A stretch of DNA of 64,000 bases from Neogemmobacter tilapiae (GCF_014652215.1 NZ_BMYJ01000006.1:116534-180533), one strand, 5' to 3'; shown: positions 20,451 to 30,894, counted from the first letter of the stretch. Program-made: numbers and translations. The notes: generated by a model from the sequence alone, not told the origin.

Positions 20451-20842
20451 GAGCCCTATTCATACTTTCGGTTACTTTGTTGTCAGGGTGTGTTGAAACG
20501 CAACCTAGTTCAGCCCCCCTTACGAAAGGTGAGCTTGTTGCCTCCCATGACCCCAACGCAGAAGAACGTGGTTATGCAACGAACAGCGATGGCTCATTGC
20601 GTCTGGTAAACGGCAAACCAGAAGTAATTGCGCGTTTGGGTTCCAAAGTTGACATGATATCCGTCTCGCGTATCGGCGAAATGAAACTGTCCCCTGACGA
20701 CTACTTTCTAGCTAAAGGTATGGCAGACCATTTTTGTGAAATTACGCAAATGAAACCTGGCAGTTCCGAGGACGGCACTGGCTTGGCAACTCATGCTTAT
20801 TTCGAAAACGGAGTATGGGAGTTCTATCGCCTATGCCATTAG
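20447..20842 (+). CDS. Second small lipoprotein between nuoF and nuoG, AT-richer
   Basis: A 131-residue protein whose ATG at 20447 overlaps the previous stop (ATGA). The signal peptide [15 protein letters not shown] ends in a lipobox with the lipidated Cys at residue 15. The mature part contains GYATNSDGSLRLVNGKPEVIARLGSK, DHFCEIT and a terminal YRLCH; the two cysteines may pair. Codon use is clearly more AT-rich than nuoF or nuoG, suggesting later acquisition. No known family. Confidence 0.7.
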   Translation: MRALFILSVTLLSGCVETQPSSAPLTKGELVASHDPNAEERGYATNSDGSLRLVNGKPEVIARLGSKVDMISVSRIGEMKLSPDDYFLAKGMADHFCEITQMKPGSSEDGTGLATHAYFENGVWEFYRLCH

Positions 20843-21333
20843 AAAAGATGCACCTTGCCGAACTCAACGTGGGCCGCCTGATCGCGCCGACCGATGACCC
20901 TCGGGTTGCCGATTTCATGAACGCGCTGGATCGGGTGAATGGTCTGGGCAAGCGGATGCCGGGCTTTGTCTGGATGATGGAAGGCTCGGGCGAGCCGGGA
21001 ATGGGGAATACCGAGGCCAAGATCGGGGGCGATCCGCAATATGTGTCGAACCTAACGGTCTGGGAAAGCGTGGAAACGCTGGAACATTTCGTCTGGAACA
21101 CCGTGCATCGGCAGTTCTATGAACGCCGCGCGGAATGGTTTGAAGTGCTGGGCGAGATGCATTTCGTCATGTGGTGGGTGCCTGCTGGGCATAAACCCAC
21201 ATTGGACGAAGCCTTGGCCCGGTTGGAATATCTGAGGGCGCATGGCGACAGCGACCACGCCTTTGGCTGGAAATATCTGAAAGACGCGCGACTGTGGCGG
21301 GACCACGGCTGTTCGCATGTGGCGGCGGAGTAA
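20833..21333 (+). CDS. DUF3291 domain protein
   Basis: A 166-residue cytoplasmic protein of the DUF3291 type, related in fold to antibiotic-biosynthesis monooxygenases. Typical segments are HLAELNVGRLIAPTDDPRVADFMNALDRVN, NLTVWESVETLEHFVWNTVHRQFYERRAEWF and VMWWVPAGHKPTLDEALARLEYL. Its ATG lies within the end of the preceding lipoprotein gene (overlap of 10 bases). The function of the family is unknown; heme or small aromatic binding is only a guess from the fold. Confidence 0.8.
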   Translation: MPLEKMHLAELNVGRLIAPTDDPRVADFMNALDRVNGLGKRMPGFVWMMEGSGEPGMGNTEAKIGGDPQYVSNLTVWESVETLEHFVWNTVHRQFYERRAEWFEVLGEMHFVMWWVPAGHKPTLDEALARLEYLRAHGDSDHAFGWKYLKDARLWRDHGCSHVAAE

Positions 21334-21336
21334 CCC

Positions 21337-21741
21337 ATGTTGATAAAGACATTGGTCATCGCAAGTTGCTGTTCCTTGGCGACCTTTGGGGTTGCCGCTT
21401 CCGAAGTTTTGGCGGTCAGTTTCCTGCACTTTGGGCAGGGAACAATTTGTTCAAGCTCCAAACCAAACACCGATGTCGAAATGGTCGAAGAAGCCGATAG
21501 CTTTGGCATCGTACTCGACGGGGCGAACCTTCGTGAGCTTGAATTGACCTGCACGCTGACAGACGGCCGAAGCTTTATCTTTCCGGCTGGCGACTATTCT
21601 GACTCGCAAGCTGAATCTATTAACATCCTCTTAAGACCCGACGGAACTGGCGAGGTTTACAGAACTGGAATGCACGAGACCGGGCAAATGGCGACGATGT
21701 TAACCCATACCCTCAAAGACGCGCTGCGTTGGATAATGTGA
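21337..21741 (+). CDS. Exported hypothetical protein upstream of nuoG
   Basis: A 134-residue protein with a signal-peptide-like start ([22 protein letters not shown]). The mature part has cysteines near FGQGTICSS and LELTCTL and a segment [22 protein letters not shown]. It is AT-richer than nuoG. No recognised family. It lies three bases after the DUF3291 stop and 16 bases before nuoG. Confidence 0.65.
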   Translation: MLIKTLVIASCCSLATFGVAASEVLAVSFLHFGQGTICSSSKPNTDVEMVEEADSFGIVLDGANLRELELTCTLTDGRSFIFPAGDYSDSQAESINILLRPDGTGEVYRTGMHETGQMATMLTHTLKDALRWIM

Positions 21742-21757
21742 CGGATCGGATCGGGAA

Positions 21758-23770
21758 ATGACCAACCTCAAGAAAATCAATATCGACGGCAACGAGATCG
21801 AGGTTGACGGTGCGATGACGATCATTCAGGCGGCCGAGGTCGCCGGGATCGAAATTCCGCGCTTCTGCTATCACGAACGTTTGTCCATCGCGGGGAACTG
21901 CCGGATGTGTCTGGTCGAGGTCGTGGGCGGCCCGCCCAAACCGGCGGCCAGCTGCGCGATGCAGGTGAAAGACCTCCGTCCCGGCCCGAATGGTGAGGCA
22001 CCGGTGGTCAAGACCAACAGCCCCATGGTCAAAAAGGCGCGCGAAGGCGTCATGGAATTCCTGCTGATCAACCATCCGCTGGATTGCCCGATCTGCGATC
22101 AGGGCGGCGAATGCGATCTGCAAGATCAGGCGATGGCTTATGGCGTGGATTTCAGCCGCTACCGCGAACCGAAACGCGCCAGCGACAATTTGAACCTTGG
22201 CCCCTTGGTCAAGACCGAAATGACCCGCTGCATTTCCTGCACCCGCTGCGTGCGCTTTACGACCGAGGTCGCGGGCATCACCCAGATGGGCCAGACCGGC
22301 CGAGGTGAAGACAGCGAAATCACCAGCTATCTGAACGAAACGCTGGCATCGAATCTTCAGGGCAACATCATCGACCTCTGCCCGGTGGGCGCGCTGACCT
22401 CGAAACCCTATGCCTTTACCGCCCGGCCTTGGGAACTGACCAAGACGGAAACCATCGACGTGATGGACGCTTTGGGCAGCAATATCCGGGTCGACACCAA
22501 GGGCCGCGAAGTGATGCGCATCCTGCCGCGCAACAACGACGGCGTGAACGAGGAATGGATTTCCGACAAGACGCGCTTTGTCTGGGACGGTCTGCGCCGC
22601 CAGCGGCTGGACAAGCCCTATATCCGTGAAAACGGCAAGCTGCGTGTCGCGACATGGGGCGAAGCCCTTGGTGCGGCGGCGGCGGCGATGAAGGGCAAAA
22701 AGATCGCTGGGATCATCGGCGATCTGGTGCCGGTGGAGGCCGCCTATTCGCTGAAAACCCTGGTCGAAGGGCTGGGTGGCCGCGTCGAATGCCGCGTCGA
22801 TGGCGCAGCGCTGCCTGCGGGCAACCGTTCGGCCTATGTCGGCAATGCTACGATCGAAGACATCGACACGGCGAAAAACATCGTGCTGATCGGAACCAAC
22901 CCGCGGGATGAGGCCCCGGTTCTGAACGCCCGGATCCGCAAGGTCTGGACCGCAGGGGCCAAGGTCACACTGATCGGCCAGCCCGTCGATCTGACCTATG
23001 ATTACACCCATGCCGGCACAGACCGCGTGGCCCTCGTGCGCCTGACCGCGCAGAATTACGAAAGCCAGCAGGGCGGTTTGGTGATCGTCGGGCAGGGCGC
23101 TTTGACCGGCGAGGATGGCACCAACATTCTGGCCCAGGTGATGAAGCTGACGCAGGCGATGGGGGCCAAGATGCTGGTCCTGCATACGGCGGCGGCGCGT
23201 GTGGGCGCGATGGACATCGGCGCTGTCACGAACGGCGGGCTGACGGCGGCGCTGGACGGGGCCGAGGTGATCTATAACCTTGGGGCGGATGAGATTGATC
23301 TGCCGGCGGGGGCTTTTGTCATCTATCAGGGCAGCCACGGCGACCGGGGCGCGCACAAGGCGGATGTGATCCTGCCGGGGGCCGCCTATACCGAAGAAAA
23401 CGGGTTGTTCGTCAACACCGAAGGCCGTCCGCAACTGGCCTTCCGCGCCGGGTTTGCCCCCGGTCAGGCGAAAGAGAACTGGGCCATCCTGCGGGCCTTG
23501 TCGGCTGAAATCGGCATGACGCTGGCCTGGGACTCGCTGGCACAACTGCGTCAGTCGCTGGTCAAGGCCCATCCCATTCTCGCGGGTGTCGATCAGGTGG
23601 CCGACAACGGCTGGAACGCCTTGCCTGTCGGGCAACTGGCCAAGGGCGACTTTATGCCCGCCGTTTCGGCGTTTTATCTGACCAACCCCATCGCGCGCGC
23701 CAGCGCCCTGATGGGGGAATTGCAGGGGATGGCCGACGGTCGGGGCAAAGCCCCGCTGGCGGCGGAATGA
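21758..23770 (+). CDS. nuoG: NADH-quinone oxidoreductase subunit G
   Basis: A 670-residue (75 kDa type) subunit holding clusters N1b, N4 and N5. The N-terminal ferredoxin-like site is [15 protein letters not shown] (from residue 37). The His-Cys3 site is [20 protein letters not shown], and the N4 site is [10 protein letters not shown] plus a downstream CPVGAL. The rest is a molybdopterin-oxidoreductase-like domain without cofactor ligands, as usual in this subunit. A run [19 protein letters not shown] is a conserved marker. Confidence 0.97.
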   Translation: MTNLKKINIDGNEIEVDGAMTIIQAAEVAGIEIPRFCYHERLSIAGNCRMCLVEVVGGPPKPAASCAMQVKDLRPGPNGEAPVVKTNSPMVKKAREGVMEFLLINHPLDCPICDQGGECDLQDQAMAYGVDFSRYREPKRASDNLNLGPLVKTEMTRCISCTRCVRFTTEVAGITQMGQTGRGEDSEITSYLNETLASNLQGNIIDLCPVGALTSKPYAFTARPWELTKTETIDVMDALGSNIRVDTKGREVMRILPRNNDGVNEEWISDKTRFVWDGLRRQRLDKPYIRENGKLRVATWGEALGAAAAAMKGKKIAGIIGDLVPVEAAYSLKTLVEGLGGRVECRVDGAALPAGNRSAYVGNATIEDIDTAKNIVLIGTNPRDEAPVLNARIRKVWTAGAKVTLIGQPVDLTYDYTHAGTDRVALVRLTAQNYESQQGGLVIVGQGALTGEDGTNILAQVMKLTQAMGAKMLVLHTAAARVGAMDIGAVTNGGLTAALDGAEVIYNLGADEIDLPAGAFVIYQGSHGDRGAHKADVILPGAAYTEENGLFVNTEGRPQLAFRAGFAPGQAKENWAILRALSAEIGMTLAWDSLAQLRQSLVKAHPILAGVDQVADNGWNALPVGQLAKGDFMPAVSAFYLTNPIARASALMGELQGMADGRGKAPLAAE

Positions 23771-23816
23771 TGACAGTGCTAGAGCGCAGCGCAAAGGTTA
23801 TGGGGACGTAAGGCAG

Positions 23817-24854
23817 ATGGCGGAATTCCTGCAAACAGGCTTGGGGACGGCATTGCTGATTGCCGCGCAAAGCCTTTTGATCATTGGCTTTGTCATGATC
23901 AGCCTGCTGTTTCTGGTCTATGGCGACCGCAAGATCTGGGCTGCGGTCCAGATGCGGCGCGGGCCGAACGTGGTGGGGGCCTTTGGTCTGCTGCAATCGG
24001 TGGCCGATGCTCTGAAATATGTGGTCAAAGAGATCGTCATTCCCGCCGGGGCCGACCGTCCGGTGTTCTTTTTGGCGCCGATGCTATCCTTTGTGCTGGC
24101 GGTGGTCGGTTGGGCCGTGATCCCCTTCAACGATGGCTGGGTTCTGTCCGACATCAATGTGGCGATCCTGTTCGTCTTTGCGGTGTCGAGCCTTGAGGTT
24201 TACGGCGTCATCATGGGCGGCTGGGCCTCGAACTCCAAATACCCGTTCTTGGGCTCGCTCCGTTCCGCCGCGCAGATGATTTCCTATGAGGTCTCGCTGG
24301 GCCTGATCATCATCGGCATTATCATCTCCACCGGATCCATGAACTTCTCGGCGATTGTCGAGGCGCAGCGCGGTGATTACGGCCTCTTCAACTGGTATTG
24401 GGTCGCCCATTTCCCGATGGTCTTCCTGTTCTTCATCAGCGCCTTGGCCGAAACCAATCGCCCGCCCTTTGACTTGCCCGAGGCTGAATCGGAACTCGTC
24501 GCAGGCTTCATGGTGGAATATTCGTCCACGCCTTACCTGCTGTTCATGGCGGGCGAATACATCGCCATCTTCCTGATGTGCGCGCTGACCTCGCTGCTGT
24601 TCTTCGGCGGCTGGCTCTCGCCCATTCCGGGGCTGGCCGATGGCCCCTGGTGGATGATCGCCAAAATGGCCTTCTTCTTCTTCATGTTCGCCATGGTAAA
24701 GGCCATCGTGCCCCGCTACCGCTATGACCAGTTGATGCGGATCGGTTGGAAAGTCTTCCTGCCCATGTCGCTGGCTTGGGTCGTGATCGTGGCCTTCCTC
24801 GCCAAATTCGAAGTCTTCGGCGGCTTCTGGGCCCGCTGGATGGTGGGGGGCTGA
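23817..24854 (+). CDS. nuoH: NADH-quinone oxidoreductase subunit H
   Basis: A 345-residue membrane subunit with eight or more helices that forms the quinone-chamber floor. Motifs are [18 protein letters not shown] near residue 40 and [29 protein letters not shown]. It is preceded by a 46-base gap after nuoG. Its TGA overlaps the ATG of the following exported ORF (TGATG). Confidence 0.97.
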   Translation: MAEFLQTGLGTALLIAAQSLLIIGFVMISLLFLVYGDRKIWAAVQMRRGPNVVGAFGLLQSVADALKYVVKEIVIPAGADRPVFFLAPMLSFVLAVVGWAVIPFNDGWVLSDINVAILFVFAVSSLEVYGVIMGGWASNSKYPFLGSLRSAAQMISYEVSLGLIIIGIIISTGSMNFSAIVEAQRGDYGLFNWYWVAHFPMVFLFFISALAETNRPPFDLPEAESELVAGFMVEYSSTPYLLFMAGEYIAIFLMCALTSLLFFGGWLSPIPGLADGPWWMIAKMAFFFFMFAMVKAIVPRYRYDQLMRIGWKVFLPMSLAWVVIVAFLAKFEVFGGFWARWMVGG

Positions 24855-25570
24855 TGCGGATCATGGCGGCATTGGCTGTATCAATGATGGCAACGACGCC
24901 TCTTCAGGCGTGGGCCGATGCCGGGTTGGCGGCTGCCGTGGAAGATCTAACCCCACGCGTTCAAGCGATGTGCTCTAAGGAGTATGCGGCGAGGCTTGCT
25001 TCAGTAGATGCTTTAGCTAAAAGAACAAATTCCTTGTGGGTGCCTGGGTATGTAAATGGTAAACTCACACTGTTGGAGAAGACGGACCTTAAGGTCCGAC
25101 AACTCGAATTGTGGTTGTTTCCAAGGCCAGCAGAGTTGGGTCAACTCTCTGCGTGGGTTCTTACAATTGCAGAAACAAACAGCCTTTGGTTTGTGGCAAT
25201 GCAAATGGCTGCGGATTACCCTTCCTCACTGCCTGACGACGAGAAACAGGTTTATCTGGCTGAGTTGGAAGCTACTTTCAACGCGTTGACGGCCTCTGTT
25301 GCCTTAGCAAAGTGTTTGCAACCTTCTTCAGAGGTGGCCGTGATCGCGACAGAACAAGGCAAGACTTTTTTGTCGCGTCGGCGCGTGGAGGCCATCGGTG
25401 GTTTTGACCACGTCCTCCAGCAAGTCGAATGCACTCGGTTCATTGAGACCGTCGAACGTACCATTGCGGTCTACAAGGAAACCTCCGATTTGGACCAACT
25501 CGGAAAAAGAATACATGCGGGCCTGGAAGAAACCTTCGTTATTGGCTGCGACAAGGAAAAACTACAATGA
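24854..25570 (+). CDS. Exported hypothetical protein between nuoH and nuoI
   Basis: A 238-residue protein coupled on both sides: TGATG to nuoH, ATGA to nuoI. A signal peptide ends near WADAG (about residue 21). The mature part is largely helical with Leu/Ala heptad-like runs and four scattered cysteines (AMCSK, AKCLQ, VECTR, IGCDK), spaced so two disulfides are possible. Codon use is visibly AT-richer than nuoH and nuoI. No known family. Translational coupling means complex I stoichiometry and this protein are co-controlled. Confidence 0.7.
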   Translation: MRIMAALAVSMMATTPLQAWADAGLAAAVEDLTPRVQAMCSKEYAARLASVDALAKRTNSLWVPGYVNGKLTLLEKTDLKVRQLELWLFPRPAELGQLSAWVLTIAETNSLWFVAMQMAADYPSSLPDDEKQVYLAELEATFNALTASVALAKCLQPSSEVAVIATEQGKTFLSRRRVEAIGGFDHVLQQVECTRFIETVERTIAVYKETSDLDQLGKRIHAGLEETFVIGCDKEKLQ

Positions 25571-26061
25571 CCCAAATCGACTGGACCCGCGCCACGAAAT
25601 ACTTCCTCTTGGCCGATTTCATCAAAGGCTTCGGCCTTGGCCTCAAGTATTTCTTTGCGCCCAAGGCGACGCTGAACTATCCGCATGAAAAGGGGCCGCT
25701 TTCCCCCCGCTTCCGTGGTGAACACGCCCTGCGCCGTTATCCCAATGGCGAGGAACGCTGCATCGCCTGCAAGCTGTGCGAGGCGGTTTGCCCGGCGCAA
25801 GCCATCACCATCGACGCCGAACCGCGTGACGACGGCAGCCGCCGCACCACGCGCTATGACATCGACATGACGAAATGCATCTACTGCGGCTTCTGCCAAG
25901 AGGCTTGCCCGGTGGACGCCATCGTCGAAGGCCCGAACTTTGAATTCTCGACCGAAACGCGCGAAGAGCTGTTCTACAACAAGGAAAAACTGTTGGAAAA
26001 CGGCGCCCGTTGGGAGGCCGAGATTGCCCGCAACCTGGAACTGGACGCGCCCTACAGATGA
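25567..26061 (+). CDS. nuoI: NADH-quinone oxidoreductase subunit I
   Basis: A 164-residue ferredoxin-like subunit with clusters N6a and N6b. The two 4Fe-4S motifs are [16 protein letters not shown] (from about residue 62) and [20 protein letters not shown] (from about residue 101). The N-terminal amphipathic stretch [14 protein letters not shown] anchors it to the membrane arm. Length and motifs are normal. Confidence 0.97.
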   Translation: MTQIDWTRATKYFLLADFIKGFGLGLKYFFAPKATLNYPHEKGPLSPRFRGEHALRRYPNGEERCIACKLCEAVCPAQAITIDAEPRDDGSRRTTRYDIDMTKCIYCGFCQEACPVDAIVEGPNFEFSTETREELFYNKEKLLENGARWEAEIARNLELDAPYR

Positions 26062-26465
26062 ATGACGCTTTCACCAAGATGTTCCAGCAGATGATGGAAA
26101 GCGGCCAGGAAATGGTCCGCGCCTTTAACCCTGCCTTGGAAAACATGCAGGTGAAGGGGTTGGAACAATTCCTGCCGACCATGCCCGCGAATGTCATGGA
26201 AATGTGGTTCGGCAAGACCTTCAACCGCGAAGGTCTGGATGCAAAGACCCGGCTTCTGGCCACCTTGGCGGCCCTTGTGGCGCTGGGTTCGCTGGCGGAA
26301 CCGCAGATCAAGCTGACGGTGCGTCATGCCTTGGAAGCGGGGGCGACAAAGCGCGAGATTGCAGAAGTGATCTGGCAAACGAGTATGTTCGGCGGGATGC
26401 CCGCCATGCAAAAGGCGCTGGAACTTGCCCAAAGCGTCTTTGCCGAGACGGAGGATGAGGCATGA
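26058..26465 (+). CDS. Carboxymuconolactone decarboxylase (CMD)-like protein
   Basis: A 135-residue protein, ATGA-coupled to both nuoI and nuoJ. The core is typical of the CMD / AhpD-like fold: [20 protein letters not shown], then [20 protein letters not shown] and [12 protein letters not shown]. The redox CxxC pair of true AhpD is absent, so it resembles gamma-carboxymuconolactone decarboxylase rather than a peroxidase. The helical N-terminus ([21 protein letters not shown]) is phasin-like. Its job in this operon is unknown. Confidence 0.85.
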   Translation: MNDAFTKMFQQMMESGQEMVRAFNPALENMQVKGLEQFLPTMPANVMEMWFGKTFNREGLDAKTRLLATLAALVALGSLAEPQIKLTVRHALEAGATKREIAEVIWQTSMFGGMPAMQKALELAQSVFAETEDEA

Positions 26466-27067
26466 CAATCGCCGACCTGGCCTTTTACGCATTTGCGATC
26501 ACGACGGTGGGGGCAGGCCTGATGGTGACCATCAGCCGCAACCCGGTGCATTCGGTGCTGTGGCTGATCTTGGCCTTTCTATCCTCGGCAGGGCTGTTCG
26601 TGCTGGTGGGGGCGGAATTCGTGGCGATGCTGCTGATCATCGTCTATGTCGGCGCGGTGGCGGTGCTGTTCCTGTTTGTGGTGATGATGCTGGACGTGGA
26701 TTTCGCCGAGCTAAAGGGCGAAATGGCGCGGACAATGCCCTTGGCCTTGCTGGTTGGGGTGGTGATCATCATGCAGCTGGCGATGGCCTACGGCGTCTGG
26801 GTGACGGGCGAGGGCGTGGTCCTGCTGGAACGGCCCGAGGCCCCTGCGGTGCAAAACACGGCAGCCATCGGCTTGGTGCTTTATGACAAATATCTCTATC
26901 TGTTCCAGACGGCAGGGATGATCCTGCTGGTGGCGATGATCGGGGCGATCGTTCTGACCCTGCGCCACCGTTCGGACGTGAAACGCCAAAACGTGCTGCA
27001 CCAGATGTGGCGCGACCCGGCAAAAGCGATGGAATTGAAGGACGTGAAACCGGGGCAGGGTTTGTGA
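26462..27067 (+). CDS. nuoJ: NADH-quinone oxidoreductase subunit J
   Basis: A 201-residue membrane subunit with five helices. [25 protein letters not shown] and [26 protein letters not shown] are the characteristic segments; the latter holds the pi-bulge helix tied to proton pumping. A C-terminal amphipathic stretch [18 protein letters not shown] follows. Coupled by ATGA to the CMD-like gene. Confidence 0.96.
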   Translation: MTIADLAFYAFAITTVGAGLMVTISRNPVHSVLWLILAFLSSAGLFVLVGAEFVAMLLIIVYVGAVAVLFLFVVMMLDVDFAELKGEMARTMPLALLVGVVIIMQLAMAYGVWVTGEGVVLLERPEAPAVQNTAAIGLVLYDKYLYLFQTAGMILLVAMIGAIVLTLRHRSDVKRQNVLHQMWRDPAKAMELKDVKPGQGL

Positions 27068-27073
27068 TGGGGC

Positions 27074-27132
27074 GATGGGCAGATTGCCCATCCTACGTTT
27101 GAACCACCAGTAGGATGGGCAATCTGCCCATC
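27074..27132. repeat. REPIN-like double palindrome
   Basis: Two 23-base arms (27074-27096 and 27110-27132) are exact inverted copies around a 13-base loop. Each arm is itself a hairpin (GATGGGCA-GAT-TGCCCATC). This nested structure is that of a REP doublet (REPIN), a short dispersed element mobilised by REP-associated tyrosine transposases. It begins six bases after the nuoJ stop. As RNA it would form a very strong stem-loop between nuoJ and the next ORF. Confidence 0.8.
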
Positions 27133-27176
27133 TTCGACAGAAACAAAAGGCCAAGCGGCCAAAGGGACAAGGGACG

Positions 27177-27758
27177 ATGACGGGAACACTGCGCAATCTG
27201 CTGGTTGCTTGTGGGATGCTGATGCTGGCATCGCCCGTTTTCGCGTGTTCGCCACTATACCATGAGGCGACGGGTAAAGTATTGTTAGGAGAAGCCTGCG
27301 CTGCAAAACACTCTCTAAACGGCCCTTACAGCGCAGAACTTTTTGAAGCTCGACCATGGGGCTTTGGAAAGATCATTCAAAAAGCCGACGTGCACAATGA
27401 ATACAAAGCTGGTGACTATTACATCGTGTCCGATTGCCAATCTAAAGAGGTTGTCGTTTGGGGCTCTGAGTATTTCATTTGCGAGGGTTCTGATGGTGAT
27501 GTCTTCGACAAGAGAGATGAAAGCGCGGCAAAGCTTTATAGCGAGATTGTTCTTGAAGAAGAGATTGGTGAGATTTTGACCATAGACCAAATCGTCCGGA
27601 GAGCAAGAAAGTTGCACGTACCTGAGATTACACTTGCGACAACATCATCTGGCCTCTGGTTCTTCGATGTCGAAACAGAAGTTGTGCCTTTCTCACTAGC
27701 CTGTGGATGTAAAACATTTTTCCCTCATATGGAAAAGTGGGAAGAAAGATCAGAATGA
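27177..27758 (+). CDS. Exported protein with C-terminal Cys-Gly-Cys motif, before nuoK
   Basis: A 193-residue protein with a Sec signal peptide ending ASPVFAC (cleavage near residue 23). The mature part has YYIVSDCQSKEVVVWG, then ILTIDQIVRRARKLHV and ACGCKTFFP near the end. These match in order the segments of the ORF after nuoK, so the two are divergent paralogs. The gene is clearly AT-rich. Its leader resembles the nuoK leader. No known family; the CGC motif suggests metal or disulfide chemistry in the periplasm (inference). Confidence 0.7.
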   Translation: MTGTLRNLLVACGMLMLASPVFACSPLYHEATGKVLLGEACAAKHSLNGPYSAELFEARPWGFGKIIQKADVHNEYKAGDYYIVSDCQSKEVVVWGSEYFICEGSDGDVFDKRDESAAKLYSEIVLEEEIGEILTIDQIVRRARKLHVPEITLATTSSGLWFFDVETEVVPFSLACGCKTFFPHMEKWEERSE

Positions 27759-27838
27759 TATCTTATGCTTGTGGCGAATTGATGCGGAAGAAGAGACGAC
27801 AATACCAAGGGCCAACCGGCCCCAGAGGGAAGTGAACG

Positions 27839-28144
27839 ATGGTCGGACTTGAACATTACCTGACAGTGGCGGCGGCGCTGTTTGTCATTGGCATCTTCGG
27901 GATCTTCCTGAACCGGAAGAACGTGATCGTCATCCTGATGTCGATCGAACTGATGCTTCTGGCGGTCAACATCAATCTTGTGGCCTTTTCGGCCTATCTG
28001 GGTGATCTGACGGGCCAGATTTTCACCATGTTCGTGCTGACCGTCGCGGCGGCCGAGGCGGCGATTGGTCTGGCGATCCTTGTGACCTTCTTCCGCACCC
28101 GTGGCACCATCGACGTCGAAGACGTCAACGTGATGAAGGGCTGA
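27839..28144 (+). CDS. nuoK: NADH-quinone oxidoreductase subunit K
   Basis: A 101-residue membrane subunit with three helices, homologous to MrpC/MnhC. Markers are [27 protein letters not shown], containing the conserved intramembrane Glu, and a second acidic residue in [19 protein letters not shown]. The ribosome site AGAGGGAAG lies about 8 bases upstream. It is flanked on both sides by the CGC-motif exported paralogs. Confidence 0.96.
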   Translation: MVGLEHYLTVAAALFVIGIFGIFLNRKNVIVILMSIELMLLAVNINLVAFSAYLGDLTGQIFTMFVLTVAAAEAAIGLAILVTFFRTRGTIDVEDVNVMKG

Positions 28145-28148
28145 TCCC

Positions 28149-28625
28149 ATGCGCTGGGGGACAACGGCCATGCCAAAGCGGTTCGCCGCGATCACGACCG
28201 GGGCCTTGGCCCTGTCGTGCGGCATGGCGCAGGCCTGCGAGATCGCAATGCCCTCTTGCGCCAGTGCCTCAAATGGCCGGGTTTCGACGCTGTACGAAGA
28301 GGGTCCAAAAGACAGCGCATCGCTTTTCTTCGAAGACGATGCGGCGGGCGACCAGCCCGCGACGTTGTTCCTGATCGAATGCACGTCACGCAAAGGCGTC
28401 AAGATTGACCTGCCCGACGACGCGGATGGCTGGCTTCCGCCAAATGCCGTGCTGGATTACCTGCGCGAAGCCACGACCTCGGAAAAATCCTACAGCCTCT
28501 CGCAAATCCGGGCCGGTTTGCGGGCCTTGGGGCAGGACAGCCGCATGACGACACTGCCCGCCGGGCATTGCGGCTGCGAACTGCCCAAGATGGAAATCAC
28601 GGGCTGTGGGGAGTACGGCCCATGA
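28149..28625 (+). CDS. Exported protein with C-terminal Cys-Gly-Cys motif, after nuoK
   Basis: A 158-residue protein (151 if the second ATG at 28170 is used, which gives the cleaner signal peptide MPKRFAAITTGALALSCGMA). The mature part contains LFLIECTSRKGVKIDL, YSLSQIRAGLRALG and GHCGCELPKMEITGCG. It parallels the ORF before nuoK segment by segment but is GC-rich like the nuo genes, so it may be the older, resident copy. Function unknown. Confidence 0.7.
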   Translation: MRWGTTAMPKRFAAITTGALALSCGMAQACEIAMPSCASASNGRVSTLYEEGPKDSASLFFEDDAAGDQPATLFLIECTSRKGVKIDLPDDADGWLPPNAVLDYLREATTSEKSYSLSQIRAGLRALGQDSRMTTLPAGHCGCELPKMEITGCGEYGP

Positions 28626-28643
28626 CAAAAGCAAGACAGCACC

Positions 28644-28664
28644 CCAAGCCCCCTTGCGGCTTGG
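28644..28664 (+). promoter_or_regulatory. Hairpin upstream of nuoL
   Basis: CCAAGCC and GGCTTGG form a perfect 7-base stem with a 7-base loop in the 106-base gap between the CGC-motif gene and nuoL. It could be an mRNA processing or stabilising element. There is no T tract. Confidence 0.35.
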
Positions 28665-28731
28665 CGGATAAATAGACAGACAGCGCAAGCGCGCGATACT
28701 GACAACCGACCAACGACGGCAGGACGTTCCT

Positions 28732-30894
28732 ATGGCAACCATCATCCTTTTCGCCCCGCTTATCGGCGCCCTGATCTGCGGCTTTGGCTGGCGGTTCATT
28801 GGCGAAACGGCAGGGCAGGTGATCACCACCGCGCTGGTGTTTCTGGCGGCTTTCCTGTCCTGGGTCATCTTTCTGGGCTTTGATGGCGAAACCCAGCATA
28901 TCCAGATCCTGCGCTGGGTCGAAAGCGGGTCGCTGGCGACCGACTGGGCGATCCGGCTTGACCGCATGACGGCGATCATGCTGGTCGTCGTGAACTCGGT
29001 TTCCGCCCTCGTTCACCTCTATTCCTTCGGCTACATGGCGCATGACGAAAACTGGCATCATGGCGAGCATTACAAGGCCCGCTTCTTTGCCTATCTGTCC
29101 TTCTTCACCTTTGCCATGCTGACGCTGGTGACATCCGACAACCTGCTGCAAATGTTCTTCGGCTGGGAAGGGGTGGGCGTCGCCTCTTACCTTTTGATCG
29201 GGTTCTATTATCGCAAGCCAAGCGCCAATGCGGCGGCGATCAAGGCTTTCGTGGTCAACCGCGTGGGCGACTTTGGCTTTGCCCTTGGGATTTTCGCGCT
29301 GTTCTACCTGACGGGCTCGATCCGCTTTGACGATGTGTTCGCGGCAGGGCCGATGCTGGCAGAAACGCAATTGCATTTCCTGTGGACCGAATGGAATGCG
29401 GCGAACCTGATTGGGGTTTTGCTGTTCATCGGGGCCATGGGGAAATCGGCGCAACTGCTGCTGCACACCTGGCTGCCCGACGCGATGGAAGGCCCGACCC
29501 CGGTGTCGGCGCTGATCCATGCGGCAACCATGGTGACGGCGGGGGTCTTCCTTGTCTGCCGCATGTCGCCCATCTTTGAATATGCGCCGGAAGCGACGAC
29601 CTTTATCACCGTGCTGGGGGCGACGACCGCCTTCTTCGCGGCGACCGTGGGTCTGGTGCAGAACGACATCAAGCGGGTGATCGCCTATTCGACCTGCTCG
29701 CAACTGGGCTATATGTTCGTGGCGGCGGGCGTCGGCGTCTATTCCGTGGCAATGTTCCACCTGTTCACCCATGCCTTCTTTAAGGCGATGCTGTTCCTTG
29801 GGGCGGGTTCCGTCATCCATGCGACGCATCACGAACAGGACATGCGGAACTATGGCGGCTTGCGGAAAAAGATCCCGCTGACCTTCTGGGCGATGATGAT
29901 CGGCACCTTGGCCATCACCGGCGTGGGCATTCCGCTGACGCATTACGGTTTTGCCGGCTTCCTGTCGAAAGACGCGGTGATCGAAAGCGCCTGGGTGGGC
30001 AATTCCTACGCCTTCTGGATGCTGGTGATCGCGGCCTGCATGACCAGTTTCTATTCTTGGCGGCTGATGTTCCTGACGTTCTTTGGGGAAAGCCGCGCAC
30101 ATGGTCACGATGCCCACGGGCATGGCCATGATGCGCATGGGCATGACGACCATCACCATGAACCGCACGAAAGCCCAATGGTCATGTTGATCCCGCTGGG
30201 GGTTCTGGCCTTGGGTGCGGTGTTCAGCGGGATGTTGTGGTACAACGTCTTCTTTGGCGACGAGACGAAGTTGCGGGCGTGGTTTGGCATGGAGGCGGCC
30301 GCGCACCATGAGGCCGGGGCTGACGAGGGCCATGCCGAGGCTGCCGCGACCGAAGGTCACGCGGACCCCGTGGCGACCGAAGGCCATGCCGAAGTGGCCA
30401 CAGAAGAACATGCCGACGCTGGTCATGCGGTAGGTGTGGCCCCCAAAGGCGCGATCTTTATCGGTCCGGACAACCATGTGATCCATGCCGCGCATGAGGC
30501 CCCGAAATGGGTCAAGGTGTCGCCCTTTATCGCGATGGTGCTGGGCTTTTTGCTGGCCTATCAGTTCTATATCCGCAGGCCGGATTGGCCGGGGCGTCTG
30601 GCAAGGGCGCAGGCCCCGCTTTACAATTTCCTGCTGAACAAATGGTACTTTGACGAAATCTATGACTTCGTCTTTGTGCGGCCCGCCAAATGGCTGGGGG
30701 CCTTCCTGTGGAAGCGCGGCGATGGCAATGTCATCGACGGCGGTATCAACGGGCTGGCGATGGGGGTCATCCCCTTCTTCACGCGGCTGGCTGGCAAGGC
30801 CCAATCCGGCTATATCTTCCACTACGCTTTTGCGATGGTGATCGGGATCGCGCTTCTGATCACCTGGATGACGATGACAGGGGGCGCGCACTGA
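28732..30894 (+). CDS. nuoL: NADH-quinone oxidoreductase subunit L
   Basis: A 720-residue antiporter-like membrane subunit, about 100 residues longer than the E. coli protein. Core motifs include [25 protein letters not shown] and [23 protein letters not shown]. The extra length is mostly in two His-rich hydrophilic stretches, at about residues 455-480 ([17 protein letters not shown]) and 523-568 (repeated GHAE/GHAD units), between the late helices. The C-terminal lateral helix region and last helix follow. The His-rich loops could bind metal ions, by composition only. Confidence 0.95.
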   Translation: MATIILFAPLIGALICGFGWRFIGETAGQVITTALVFLAAFLSWVIFLGFDGETQHIQILRWVESGSLATDWAIRLDRMTAIMLVVVNSVSALVHLYSFGYMAHDENWHHGEHYKARFFAYLSFFTFAMLTLVTSDNLLQMFFGWEGVGVASYLLIGFYYRKPSANAAAIKAFVVNRVGDFGFALGIFALFYLTGSIRFDDVFAAGPMLAETQLHFLWTEWNAANLIGVLLFIGAMGKSAQLLLHTWLPDAMEGPTPVSALIHAATMVTAGVFLVCRMSPIFEYAPEATTFITVLGATTAFFAATVGLVQNDIKRVIAYSTCSQLGYMFVAAGVGVYSVAMFHLFTHAFFKAMLFLGAGSVIHATHHEQDMRNYGGLRKKIPLTFWAMMIGTLAITGVGIPLTHYGFAGFLSKDAVIESAWVGNSYAFWMLVIAACMTSFYSWRLMFLTFFGESRAHGHDAHGHGHDAHGHDDHHHEPHESPMVMLIPLGVLALGAVFSGMLWYNVFFGDETKLRAWFGMEAAAHHEAGADEGHAEAAATEGHADPVATEGHAEVATEEHADAGHAVGVAPKGAIFIGPDNHVIHAAHEAPKWVKVSPFIAMVLGFLLAYQFYIRRPDWPGRLARAQAPLYNFLLNKWYFDEIYDFVFVRPAKWLGAFLWKRGDGNVIDGGINGLAMGVIPFFTRLAGKAQSGYIFHYAFAMVIGIALLITWMTMTGGAH

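Noticed and set aside
26058-26465. AhpD-type peroxidase in the nuo operon
   Set aside because: The protein has the CMD fold pattern but no CxxC pair, so a thiol peroxidase role is not supported.
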